Shown: piece after piece, positions 36,168 through 44,174 of the stretch
Numbering within the stretch: position 1 is the first letter of the stretch
Layout: each line of letters opens with the position of its first letter
Assembly: GCF_047314965.1 (NCBI RefSeq)
Contig: NZ_JBLBVK010000058.1
Location: 186,001 to 250,000, forward strand
Reading direction: 5' to 3'
Source of the DNA: JAVJUV01 sp047314965
Lineage (GTDB): Bacteria > Pseudomonadota > Alphaproteobacteria > Rhodobacterales > Rhodobacteraceae
DNA: 64,000 nucleotides
The notes under the pieces: generated by a model
What the model was told of the DNA's origin: nothing
What the model saw: only the letters and a program-made list of their open reading frames with translations
Database searches by the model: none
Made by a program: the position numbers and the translations under genes

Positions 36168-36899
36168 ATGCTTGATACGCTGAAAGAAGCCGGATTCGAC
36201 ATCCTCACCCGGAATCACGCTTCGGCAATTCTTGCCTATGATTTCCCGCGTGAACTCGAACTGCTTACTCGCGTACTTTCCGAATTTCGAATTCCACTGA
36301 CTGAGGTTGTCATGGGGGGCGGGGGAGAAGCAGGGTTAACGCAACGCTTGCGGCATGAACTGTCGGACCTAAATTGGCGAAAACACAAGTTTTCCGTGCA
36401 GACCATTGTCGATGGGCGGGAGCGAGCGGGCGTCAGCCACGAGGTTGATCACGTCAAGTTCGCCGAGAAGGGGGCCTTGGCCCTGGAAATCGAGTGGAAC
36501 AACAAGGATCCCTTCTTTGACCGCGACCTCGAAAACTTCCAGAGGCTGCACGCTCTCTCTGCTATAAGCCTTGGGATCATCGTGACCCGTGGCGCGTCAA
36601 TGCAGGACAGTTTCCTGACGCACATCACGAACTGGATGAAGAGCAACGGATTGACTTCCGAGGATGACCTTGACCGGCTGGGTATAGGTGCGCGCACTCA
36701 TGCGCAACAAAAGGCCGTCGCCGACCAGGTTGCTCGCGGTACACCGTTTGACGAAGCGTTTGCGCGCAAGTTCGTCGCCGACAAATTCGGTCAGGCCACC
36801 ACGCATTGGGCAAAGCTGGAAGACCGGGTCTTGCGCGGCGTAGGTAATCCTTGTCCACTTCTTTTGATCGGTCTTCCGGCTTCTATCCTGACAGACTAG
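36168..36899 (+). CDS. BglII/BstYI-type type II restriction endonuclease
   Basis: A 243-residue restriction endonuclease of the BglII/BstYI family. The N-terminal RNHASAIL parallels the conserved Asn-His-Ala near the N-terminus of BglII. The active site is VDHVKF (Asp94) followed by LEIEWNN (Glu107 and Glu109), a D...ExE version of the PD-(D/E)XK nuclease core. GIIVTRG matches the next conserved strand. The family cuts at GATC-centred sites (AGATCT for BglII, RGATCY for BstYI), but specificity cannot be read here. An upstream TTG at 36132 is an alternative start. It converges on an L,D-transpeptidase gene, with a methyltransferase just beyond. Confidence 0.78.
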   Translation: MLDTLKEAGFDILTRNHASAILAYDFPRELELLTRVLSEFRIPLTEVVMGGGGEAGLTQRLRHELSDLNWRKHKFSVQTIVDGRERAGVSHEVDHVKFAEKGALALEIEWNNKDPFFDRDLENFQRLHALSAISLGIIVTRGASMQDSFLTHITNWMKSNGLTSEDDLDRLGIGARTHAQQKAVADQVARGTPFDEAFARKFVADKFGQATTHWAKLEDRVLRGVGNPCPLLLIGLPASILTD

Positions 36900-37471
36900 G
36901 CCTGCATTGGGTGCAAGTGCACCACAGTACCCATGGGAACGCGATTATAAAGGTCAATCGCGTAGTCGTTGATCAGCCGGGCACAGCCATTCGAGACCCG
37001 AGTGCGGATCGTTCTCGGTGCGTTAGTCCCGTGAATGCGCAACATGCTATCGCCTCCATTCGGATGGAACAGATAGAGCGCGCGGGCACCCAGCGGATTG
37101 TTCGGGCCGCCCGGCATCGCCTTCTCTTCCCATTGAGCATACTGCGGATTGCGCTGGATCATCTCGGCCGTGGGTTTCCAGGTCGGCCATTCCTTCTTTG
37201 CCCGGATCACGTAAGTTCCCGGTTCCCAAAGGTGGCGCTGGGCGACCCCAACCGGATAGTAGATTGCGCGGCCGTCCTCGAGCGTGAGGTAGAGCGCGAA
37301 GTGATCCGGATAGACATAGATATGGTTGGCTGGCGTGCCTTTTTTGACGCGTACAACGCGGGCCTTGAATGGATCGATTTCATCGTCCTTGCTTTGGGCA
37401 GCAAGTCCTGGATTGGCAGCAAATGTAGCAGCCGCCGCTCCGCCGAGTAGAAGTTCACGGCGTTTGAGCAT
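36896..37471 (-). CDS. L,D-transpeptidase with Tat-like signal
   Basis: A 191-residue YkuD-type L,D-transpeptidase, which cross-links peptidoglycan or attaches proteins to it. The catalytic motif is complete: the histidine in LRIHGTNAP and, downstream, RVSNGCARL with the nucleophilic cysteine (near residue 163). The N-terminus MLKRRELLLGGAAAATFA has twin arginines and looks like a Tat signal. Its stop codon and that of the restriction gene share the palindrome CTAG at 36896-36899. It separates the restriction enzyme from its likely methyltransferase. Confidence 0.88.
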   Translation of the reverse strand: MLKRRELLLGGAAAATFAANPGLAAQSKDDEIDPFKARVVRVKKGTPANHIYVYPDHFALYLTLEDGRAIYYPVGVAQRHLWEPGTYVIRAKKEWPTWKPTAEMIQRNPQYAQWEEKAMPGGPNNPLGARALYLFHPNGGDSMLRIHGTNAPRTIRTRVSNGCARLINDYAIDLYNRVPMGTVVHLHPMQA

Positions 37472-37617
37472 TGGTATAAACCTCGTCAACACAATTTCCC
37501 CAGAGGCCAAATTACCATCAGGTTGTGCGTGGGTCAGGGCATTCGCGTGGAATTTGCGGGGAAATTTTCGGGACTGTCGCTTGATTGCCTCTTCAATTGG
37601 AGACTTTTCACCCGAGA

Positions 37618-38259
37618 TTATTCTGCCGCCACCCCAGAATTATAGCTGTAGGTTTTCCAGTCGGGCTTGTAGTCCGCATCTGCCTGATTGCCCCAAACAG
37701 TCCAGCCTTTTCTAACGCCGCGACCGAACAATTCAAGGTAGGGGCCCCAGGAACAATCCTCGATGAGCCCGTACTGCTCGTCCGGTTTGCGGGAATGTTC
37801 ACGCTTGCGGGACTGGATCATGTTGACCTGGCGACGACCAGGCGCCTCGGTTCTCGCGTTCTTGCCGCGTGTGCCGAACAAAAGAATTTCGGTCACGTTC
37901 CGAAAGTAAAAGCCGACGCCGCGGCCATCCGAACCACCATCCTTCCGGACCTTGTGCCAGATGATGTTCGACTTGTATTCAAAGCCCCAGGCAGTGAGCA
38001 CCTGCAGGCCTTCGGGCAATAATGCATTCGGCACCCAAAGGTAACAATGCGCGCGCTCTTCAAGGTGGTCGACGACGGGCAGCGCGCATATGTCTTTCAG
38101 TTCCATCGTGGGATAACGTGCCAGCCGCTTGTGCTCGGGCGCGACCTTGCCGGTCCGGTTGACGAATCTCCAAGGAGGGTCGGCAAGAACGCAGCCAAAC
38201 CGGTCTGCGCCAAGAAAATTCTCAAGGTCTTGCGATGCGTCCTGCCCCATATCCAACAT
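37618..38259 (-). CDS. MT-A70 family DNA adenine methyltransferase
   Basis: A 213-residue MT-A70 family protein. The catalytic motif DPPW is at residues 27-30 (VLADPPWRF), and the family pattern continues with YPTMELKDICALPV, CYLWVPNALLPEGL and the SAM-binding region near GFEYKSNIIWHKV. It is predicted to make N6-methyladenine in DNA, which suits protection against a GATC-type endonuclease. The start at 38259 has an AAGGAGAG site. Its gene is separated from the restriction gene by the L,D-transpeptidase. Some MT-A70 proteins act on RNA or phage DNA instead, so the pairing is inferred. Confidence 0.82.
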   Translation of the reverse strand: MLDMGQDASQDLENFLGADRFGCVLADPPWRFVNRTGKVAPEHKRLARYPTMELKDICALPVVDHLEERAHCYLWVPNALLPEGLQVLTAWGFEYKSNIIWHKVRKDGGSDGRGVGFYFRNVTEILLFGTRGKNARTEAPGRRQVNMIQSRKREHSRKPDEQYGLIEDCSWGPYLELFGRGVRKGWTVWGNQADADYKPDWKTYSYNSGVAAE

Positions 38260-38338
38260 GATGGTCTTTCCGGCTCTCCTTGGCCAGTGGAACAATATAG
38301 GAACGCGGTGTTCGCGACAACCTTGTTTCAGCGGCCTG

Positions 38339-39055
38339 TCATACTTCCATGAGCGCACCGATCCTGTTCTGTATTTCAGTTGCGATCCGTCTTGGTGTAG
38401 TGAAGCCCGCCTGTCCGTTTCGCAATGACGCCACCGAATCTCCGAGTTCGGCCAACATTTTGTCACCCGCTGCCGAGGCAAGGCTTTTCAGGAACGCCGC
38501 AAGATAGTTCAAGGTGCGGGCGTCCGGATCCGTTGTCAGAAGATCGACTGCCAGAGAGAGGTCATCCTTCATTGCGATGGGGTCCGGCTTAACATGGTCT
38601 TCGACCGGAATTGCAACGCGCTTCGGTCGTGTTTCGGCGGGCAAGAGCCCCAGGAGTGTGGTTTGAAACGCAGATATCGATGTCAGCGGTTTCGGCAGGA
38701 AAATATGGGCTCCTGCATCCATCGCAGCCTCTGCCTGAGTCTCGTCCCCAGAAGTCGCGATCAGGCCCTCGATCCGTGGATCCGCGCGGGACAACTGCGA
38801 TATCAGCGAAAGGCCAGAGCCATCCGGCAATCCAAGATCCACAATCGCGACGCGTGGTCGATATGCGCATAGATGCTTTGTGGCCGAAGCCAGGCTCTCC
38901 GCTCTTCGAATGCGTGCTCCTGACCTTTGGCAAATCAAGCGAACTGCGTCGCAGGCAAACCGGCTGTCCTCGACAACCAGGATCATCACGCCAAGCAGCG
39001 GTCTATCAGCCGTTGGGGGCCTCTGCATCAGCAGGTCTTCAAGTGTCTCCGGCAT
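38339..39055 (-). CDS. Stand-alone response regulator
   Basis: A 238-residue protein with an N-terminal CheY-like receiver domain (residues ~20-140): VMILVVEDSRFA provides the acidic pocket, RVAIVDLGLPDGSG the phosphorylated aspartate, IATSGDET the conserved Ser/Thr and FLPKPL the lysine. The C-terminal ~95 residues are helical and are not a DNA-binding domain; they resemble a small HPt or docking domain. No kinase is adjacent. The start at 39055 has a GGAGAG site; an ATG at 39067 is possible. Confidence 0.8.
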   Translation of the reverse strand: MPETLEDLLMQRPPTADRPLLGVMILVVEDSRFACDAVRLICQRSGARIRRAESLASATKHLCAYRPRVAIVDLGLPDGSGLSLISQLSRADPRIEGLIATSGDETQAEAAMDAGAHIFLPKPLTSISAFQTTLLGLLPAETRPKRVAIPVEDHVKPDPIAMKDDLSLAVDLLTTDPDARTLNYLAAFLKSLASAAGDKMLAELGDSVASLRNGQAGFTTPRRIATEIQNRIGALMEV

Positions 39056-39201
39056 CCGGCTCTCCATTCTAGATTCGTGCCAGTTTGGAAGAGCAATGGC
39101 TAATGGACCGTTAAGCGTGTCGCCGCGCTGCGGCGGCGTGTCTCTTGTCGGGACGGAAACGCAAGCCCATAACCTCTCTCAAGAAATGAAGGGGAAGAAC
39201 C

Positions 39202-39606
39202 ATGATCGGACGCCTTAACCATGTTGCTATTGCCGTGCCTGATCTGGCGGCAGCAGCTGATCAATATCGCGAAACGCTAGGAGCGAATGTCGGCGCCCCG
39301 CAGGATGAGCCGGATCACGGCGTGACCGTTATTTTCATCGAACTTCCAAATACCAAGATCGAGTTGCTCTATCCGCTGGGTGACAACTCTCCGATCAAGG
39401 GATTTCTTGAGAAGAACCCGTCTGGAGGGATTCACCACATCTGTTACGAGGTGGACGATATCGATGCATCGGCCCGGAAGCTGACGGATAAGGGCGCACG
39501 TGTCCTCGGTGACGGAAAGCCAAAGATCGGTGCGCATGGCAAACCAGTTCTTTTCCTGCATCCGAAGGATTTCAACGGCACGCTTATTGAACTGGAGCAG
39601 GTATGA
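39202..39606 (+). CDS. mce: Methylmalonyl-CoA epimerase
   Basis: A 134-residue glyoxalase-fold (VOC) protein that interconverts (R)- and (S)-methylmalonyl-CoA, or (ethyl)malonyl-CoA, in propionyl-CoA and ethylmalonyl-CoA metabolism. Metal ligands are visible as RLNHVAIAV (His), NTKIELLYPLG (Glu), GGIHHICYEV (His) and NGTLIELEQ (Glu). The length is exactly that of the family. It overlaps the next gene by 4 bp. Confidence 0.92.
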   Translation: MIGRLNHVAIAVPDLAAAADQYRETLGANVGAPQDEPDHGVTVIFIELPNTKIELLYPLGDNSPIKGFLEKNPSGGIHHICYEVDDIDASARKLTDKGARVLGDGKPKIGAHGKPVLFLHPKDFNGTLIELEQV

Positions 39607-39890
39607 ATGTCGTTTCAGCCTTGGTCTTGCTGGCCGTCATTTGGTTCCTGACGCTCTTCATCGTCATACCTATCCGGCTTGAGACACAAGGGGACATTGG
39701 TGAACGGGTGGAAGGGACGCATGCCGGCTCTCCTTCGTCATCCTTCTCGATGAAGCGCAAGATCAGGATTACCACGCTGGTCGCTCTTCCGATCTGGCTC
39801 GCAGTTAGTGCGGTGATCATCTGGGGCGGCATCGGTGTGCGCGACATAGATTTCTTCGGGCGCATGGGGCCTCCGAGCGAGCAGAATTGA
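39603..39890 (+). CDS. DUF1467 family membrane protein
   Basis: A 95-residue protein with two helices (residues ~4-24, VSALVLLAVIWFLTLFIVIP, and ~56-75) and a loop containing LETQGDIGERVEGTHAG. This is the DUF1467 pattern: short alphaproteobacterial inner-membrane proteins, usually next to mce. Its function is unknown. The ATG overlaps the mce stop (ATGA), so it is coupled to it. Confidence 0.85.
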   Translation: MNVVSALVLLAVIWFLTLFIVIPIRLETQGDIGERVEGTHAGSPSSSFSMKRKIRITTLVALPIWLAVSAVIIWGGIGVRDIDFFGRMGPPSEQN

Positions 39891-39957
39891 TTGCTCGTCG
39901 CTTCAGACCTTGCAGGCGGTTCGACACACTCCATCTTCTTTAGGGATGAAAACTTGG

Positions 39958-41052
39958 ATGTCGAAACGCCTGCTGTGGATTCTGATTTTTGGGCTTGCCG
40001 TTAACGCTAGTCCAATAGGGAGCCACGCTCAGACTCCTTTGGCGAGGGACGCGGCTGCCTCGCTATACCAAGAGTTGCTCAACATCGGGCGTGATGCCGA
40101 CTTTCCTTCGTTGTCCGGACCTTGGCGACTTTCGCTGCCGGAGGATCATGGCGCACACCCTGCAGCGCATATCGAGTCATGGGGGATCGTAGCCCATCTT
40201 CGCACCGAAGAGGGCGAGTTGGTAAACCTACAGTTCTCACTGGCGCGACTTGGGCTGCGTTCGCCGGACGCGGCTCTGGGACAGTTCGATCTGCGAGAAC
40301 TCTATCGCGCCCATATAGTCGCCGTGATGACGCAGAGCGGAGCCAGATGGGCCGATGAGCGGTTTTCCAGAGGTCTGGGTGCCGCAGGAGATGACGGAGC
40401 ATCGGGAGTTGTCTGGATAGATGATTGGCGCTTGTCTTCAAGTGGCAAAGCCGAAATCGACCTTGAGATTTTTTCTGCAGGCGAGGCTATAAGTCTTCGC
40501 TTTCACGAAGGAAAATCTCCAATTCAACAGGCGGCGGATGGCAAGGTTCCATTCCGCGGTTTTGCCTTGCCCCGAATGAGCGTTGAAGGTCGGATCGGTA
40601 GTAATACCGTGACCGGGACTGCCTGGCTTGACCGGCTTTGGGGCGACGTTCCCATGCCGGGAGGTCCGATTGCTTACGACCGTGTGATCCTTCACCTGGA
40701 TGACGGTTTCGACATTGGCCTTGTCAGAACCCGCCGGCAGGATGGGGGAGGGATCGCGACTCTTGATGGCGTCGTCGTCGACGGATCAGGTACAGTGTCG
40801 GCAATAAGCGATGAGACGATCGAGATGACGGCCGTCAAGGCATGGCAAAGCGAAAAGGCCGGCGAGGCCTATCCAGTTGGCTGGCGAATTGCCGGTGCCG
40901 GACTTGATCTGGACGTGTCGCCAATCCAAGAAAACCAGCGTCACACATTTGCCAGCCCAGTTTGGTTGGGAGGAGTTCGCGTCGAAGGGACCCGCAACGG
41001 TCAGCCTGTATCCGGCGTAGGGTCGCTGCAACTCTCGGGCTACGAGGAATGA
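39958..41052 (+). CDS. Secreted AttH/carotenoid 1,2-hydratase-like protein
   Basis: A 364-residue exported protein with a signal peptide (MSKRLLWILIFGLAVNAS onward). It resembles the two-domain lipocalin-like AttH/hydroxyneurosporene-synthase group: HGAHPAAHIESWGIVAHL in the first half and TGTAWLDRLWGD in the second are landmarks. Members act on hydrophobic molecules. The signal peptide, and the replacement of the usual double-Trp by SW, make a true CrtC function unlikely. ATG 39946 is an alternative start. Its stop overlaps the start of the dihaem cytochrome gene (ATGA). Confidence 0.72.
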   Translation: MSKRLLWILIFGLAVNASPIGSHAQTPLARDAAASLYQELLNIGRDADFPSLSGPWRLSLPEDHGAHPAAHIESWGIVAHLRTEEGELVNLQFSLARLGLRSPDAALGQFDLRELYRAHIVAVMTQSGARWADERFSRGLGAAGDDGASGVVWIDDWRLSSSGKAEIDLEIFSAGEAISLRFHEGKSPIQQAADGKVPFRGFALPRMSVEGRIGSNTVTGTAWLDRLWGDVPMPGGPIAYDRVILHLDDGFDIGLVRTRRQDGGGIATLDGVVVDGSGTVSAISDETIEMTAVKAWQSEKAGEAYPVGWRIAGAGLDLDVSPIQENQRHTFASPVWLGGVRVEGTRNGQPVSGVGSLQLSGYEE

Positions 41053-42446
41053 TCTCTGCGATCAGATTTTTGTCTTCTGTGGCAGTCATCTTCGCTCTTG
41101 CCGGATGCTACGACGACGAGAACGACCATCGTTCGACTGTCGGTCAGGTGCCAATGACGCCCCAGACTTCGGGTGACCCTGAACGAGGCTACCATGCGCT
41201 GTTGAATGCGCCTTACGTTTCCTGCGGCATTCCTCTGGATGCTTTTGTCCGCCTTGCGCCGGATGCCCCAACTGAGCCACTCGCGGGTCGTACCGGCCGA
41301 AATGCCGAACTGCCGTATGCTGCCACGTCGGTTGTAAACGAAGATGGCGTCGAGGTCGTCGCGTCAAACTGCCTGACATGCCATGCTGCCGAGATAGATG
41401 GCGAACTGATCATTGGCCTTGGCAACGAGTTTGCCGATTTCACCAGCGACCCTCGCCGTCTGGCGCTGCGCGCGGGCGCTTTTGTCAGCGGTGCGGCTGA
41501 AACGCGTGCGTGGGAAACCTGGGCTGACAGGGTCGAAGGCATTGGTCCCTATATCCAGACGAAGACTATAGGCGTTAATCCCGCGACGAATCTGACTTGG
41601 GCCCTGATGGCCCATCTCGATCCCGAGACGTTGAAGTGGTCCAAGACGCCTGTCATCGACCCGCCGCCGGTTGATCCACTTCCGATCAGTGTGCCTCCCT
41701 GGTGGACGTTGTCGAAGAAGAACGCGATGTTCTATACGACCATCGCGCGAGGTGATCATTCACGTTACATGCTGCTGGCATCAATGCTTTGCATCGACGG
41801 GACAGGCGATGTGGAAGAGGTCCTGGATTACGCGCCGGACATACGCGCTTACATCGCCTCGCTCGACGCACCGGAATGGCCCTGGGATGCCGATGAACTC
41901 CTTGTTGAGCAGGGCGAGGCCATTTTCAACGACGTCTGTGCAGAGTGCCACGGTACCTACGGCGAGGAAGAGACCTATCCCAACCGGGTATATCCTCTTG
42001 GAAAGATCGGCACCGATCCGGCTTACGCGATAGAGCAGACCAACGGTGATCGCGACAGGTTCTACGATTGGGTCGAGCGTTCGCCATATGGAGACGAATA
42101 CTCCGCCGCGCCGGCTCCAGGTTACATTGCGCCGCCTTTGGACGGTGTGTGGGCGACAGCACCCTATCTTCACAATGGCTCGGTGCCTTCGATTGCCGCG
42201 CTTTTGAGCCCCGAGGCGCGCCCAAAATTCTGGCGCCATCGTCTGCCACGAACTTATGTCCGGGAGGGCATGGGCTGGGCTTACGACGCCCTCGAAAAGG
42301 GACAGTTGGAAGAGCCCGATCCGAGCGCACGGCGACGCATATACGACACGACATTCCGGGGGTACGACAACCGGGGCCACAGCTTCGGTAGCGAGTTGCC
42401 TGCCGCAGAGAAGACGGCACTGATCGAGTACCTGAAGACTTTGTAG
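41049..42446 (+). CDS. Dihaem c-type cytochrome lipoprotein, RoxA-like
   Basis: A 465-residue exported lipoprotein: lipobox LAGC ends at Cys20. It has two haem sites, NCLTCHAAE (Cys108, Cys111) and VCAECHGTYG (near residue 297). The segment PPLDGVWATAPYLHNGSVPS and the C-terminal FRGYDNRGHSFGSELPA are typical of the RoxA-like dihaem oxygenase and related dihaem peroxidase superfamily. RoxA proteins cleave isoprenoid double bonds in rubber; this protein is shorter than RoxA. It is translated with the AttH-like protein, so both probably act on the same hydrophobic substrate in the periplasm. Confidence 0.75.
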   Translation: MISAIRFLSSVAVIFALAGCYDDENDHRSTVGQVPMTPQTSGDPERGYHALLNAPYVSCGIPLDAFVRLAPDAPTEPLAGRTGRNAELPYAATSVVNEDGVEVVASNCLTCHAAEIDGELIIGLGNEFADFTSDPRRLALRAGAFVSGAAETRAWETWADRVEGIGPYIQTKTIGVNPATNLTWALMAHLDPETLKWSKTPVIDPPPVDPLPISVPPWWTLSKKNAMFYTTIARGDHSRYMLLASMLCIDGTGDVEEVLDYAPDIRAYIASLDAPEWPWDADELLVEQGEAIFNDVCAECHGTYGEEETYPNRVYPLGKIGTDPAYAIEQTNGDRDRFYDWVERSPYGDEYSAAPAPGYIAPPLDGVWATAPYLHNGSVPSIAALLSPEARPKFWRHRLPRTYVREGMGWAYDALEKGQLEEPDPSARRRIYDTTFRGYDNRGHSFGSELPAAEKTALIEYLKTL

Positions 42447-42785
42447 GACATGCCGTTTCCTCCGGGGTAGGTCGTGTTTCGTGCGAGACGGTAGCGACAA
42501 GGTCAGCGTCATCCGGCGTGTCCGAGGGCGGCGGATTCGATAGTCTCCTTCCAGCACGGCTTGCTGAAAGCGCCAACGGCGAACAACGCATTGCGCCAGC
42601 TTGTCGTCTTTCCCCGAGACAGCTAGCGTCATTTCACGAAAACGCGCTGTCTGACTTCAAGCTGCCGCATGTGGTACGAGGGACCGATACGCGCGACCTT
42701 ACGGTTTCGCTGGAACATGGAGATGATCTCAGGCTTTCTGAGATGAGAGAGTGAAAAACAAGGCCTTGCAAAACTGAGGCTGAGC
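42447..42785. other. Intergenic region, no gene supported
   Basis: About 340 bases between the dihaem cytochrome and the MFS gene. A 78-codon plus-strand frame exists but lacks a ribosome site and recognisable sequence. No promoter or palindrome stood out. Confidence 0.45.
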
Positions 42786-44105
42786 ATGCTGGAAATCCTT
42801 GCCGACCGTACCTATCGACACCTTTTCCTTGCCCAGGTGGTCGCTTTGCTTGGGACCGGCCTCGCGACCGTGGCGCTTGGGCTTCTCGCCTATGATCTGG
42901 CTGGCGGCAACGCGTCGATGGTCTTGGGGGCGGTCTTCACCATCAAAATGGTTGCCTATGTTGGCATTGCCCCCTTGGCCGGAGCGTTTGCTGACAGGGT
43001 CCCGCGACGCGCGTTTCTCGTGATGCTGGATCTGGTCCGTGCTGGTGCCGCTCTATGTTTGCCGTTTGTCTCGGAAGTCTGGCACGTTTATGTCCTGATC
43101 TTCCTGCTTCAATCGGCGTCAGCCGCTTTCACGCCGACGTTTCAGGCGACAATTCCTGACGTTCTTCCCGAGGAGGCGCGCTATACCCGTGCGCTTTCGT
43201 TGTCGCGACTGGCATACGACCTCGAAAACATAGTCAGTCCGACGCTGGCAGGTTTGCTTCTGGTGGTATTAAGTTACAACGCACTTTTCTTTGGAACCGT
43301 TGCGGGTTTCGTCGGTTCGGCATTGCTTGTCGTCTCGGTCATTCTGCCAAGTCCGAAGTCGTCAAAACCCCGGGGCATCTACGACAGGACTACACGCGGA
43401 ATTCGCATCTACCTGGCCACGCCTCGTTTGCGCGGCCTGCTGGCTCTCAATCTTGCTGCGGCGTCGGCGGGAGCGATGGTGCTGGTCAATTCCGTGGTTC
43501 TCGTGCGAGGGATGCTTGATCTTGGGGAAAGCTCTCTCGCCTGGACGATGTTTGCGTTCGGGGCGGGGTCGATGCTTGCTGCGATGGCTCTGCCTCGACT
43601 TCTGGACAGGGTTAGGGACCGCCCTGTGATGATCGTAGGAGCGTCATTGATGGTCGTGGCGCTTCTGGGCCTTGCCGGTGAAATCGCGGCGCTTGGTGTC
43701 GGCTGGAACGCGCTGCTCGTTGCTTGGGTTTTGGTGGGGCTGGGATACTCGGCGGTGCTTACGCCGTCGGGACGGCTTTTGAGGCGCTCGGCTCATACGG
43801 CGGACCGGCCTGCGCTTTTCGCCGCGCAGTTTGCGCTTAGCCATGCATGCTGGCTGTTCACCTATCCGATTTCTGGCTGGTTGATGACCCGTTTCGGGCC
43901 AGTCATTGCGCTTCTGACGCTGGCAGTTTTGGCCGGCTGCGGAATTTTGATCGCGCTGACTCTTTGGCCCAGGGAAGATCCCGATACCGTTGAACATACC
44001 CACGACAATTTGCCGAGCGACCATCCTCACCTGCAAGGCGGTCGAAATCACGCGCATCCTCTTGTCATAGACGAGGAGCATCCGCGCTGGGGGTCGAAGT
44101 TCTGA
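42786..44105 (+). CDS. MFS transporter with His-rich C-terminal tail
   Basis: A 439-residue major facilitator superfamily exporter with 12 predicted helices, of the NreB/MdfA-like branch (ALLGTGLATVALGLLAYDLA, AFADRVPRRAFLV). The last 40 residues are hydrophilic and His-rich (EHTHDNLPSDHPH, then NHAHPLVIDEEHPRW). Such tails are found on NreB-like nickel exporters and may bind Ni(II) or another metal. The ATG at 42786 follows a short AT-rich leader without a clear ribosome site. No metal-responsive regulator is adjacent. Confidence 0.85.
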   Translation: MLEILADRTYRHLFLAQVVALLGTGLATVALGLLAYDLAGGNASMVLGAVFTIKMVAYVGIAPLAGAFADRVPRRAFLVMLDLVRAGAALCLPFVSEVWHVYVLIFLLQSASAAFTPTFQATIPDVLPEEARYTRALSLSRLAYDLENIVSPTLAGLLLVVLSYNALFFGTVAGFVGSALLVVSVILPSPKSSKPRGIYDRTTRGIRIYLATPRLRGLLALNLAAASAGAMVLVNSVVLVRGMLDLGESSLAWTMFAFGAGSMLAAMALPRLLDRVRDRPVMIVGASLMVVALLGLAGEIAALGVGWNALLVAWVLVGLGYSAVLTPSGRLLRRSAHTADRPALFAAQFALSHACWLFTYPISGWLMTRFGPVIALLTLAVLAGCGILIALTLWPREDPDTVEHTHDNLPSDHPHLQGGRNHAHPLVIDEEHPRWGSKF

Positions 44106-44174
44106 TGCCGATGCGGCGCGAGGAACCGCGAGGGAGTAGGAGGTTGCGTTTAGCTCCGACCGGAATGATCCGCG

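Noticed and set aside
39958..41052. Naming the gene crtC
   Set aside because: A signal peptide, altered motif residues and lack of other carotenoid genes make a carotenoid hydratase role unproven.
42518..42754. 78-codon frame before the MFS gene
   Set aside because: No ribosome site, no recognisable sequence and no operon context; too weak to call.
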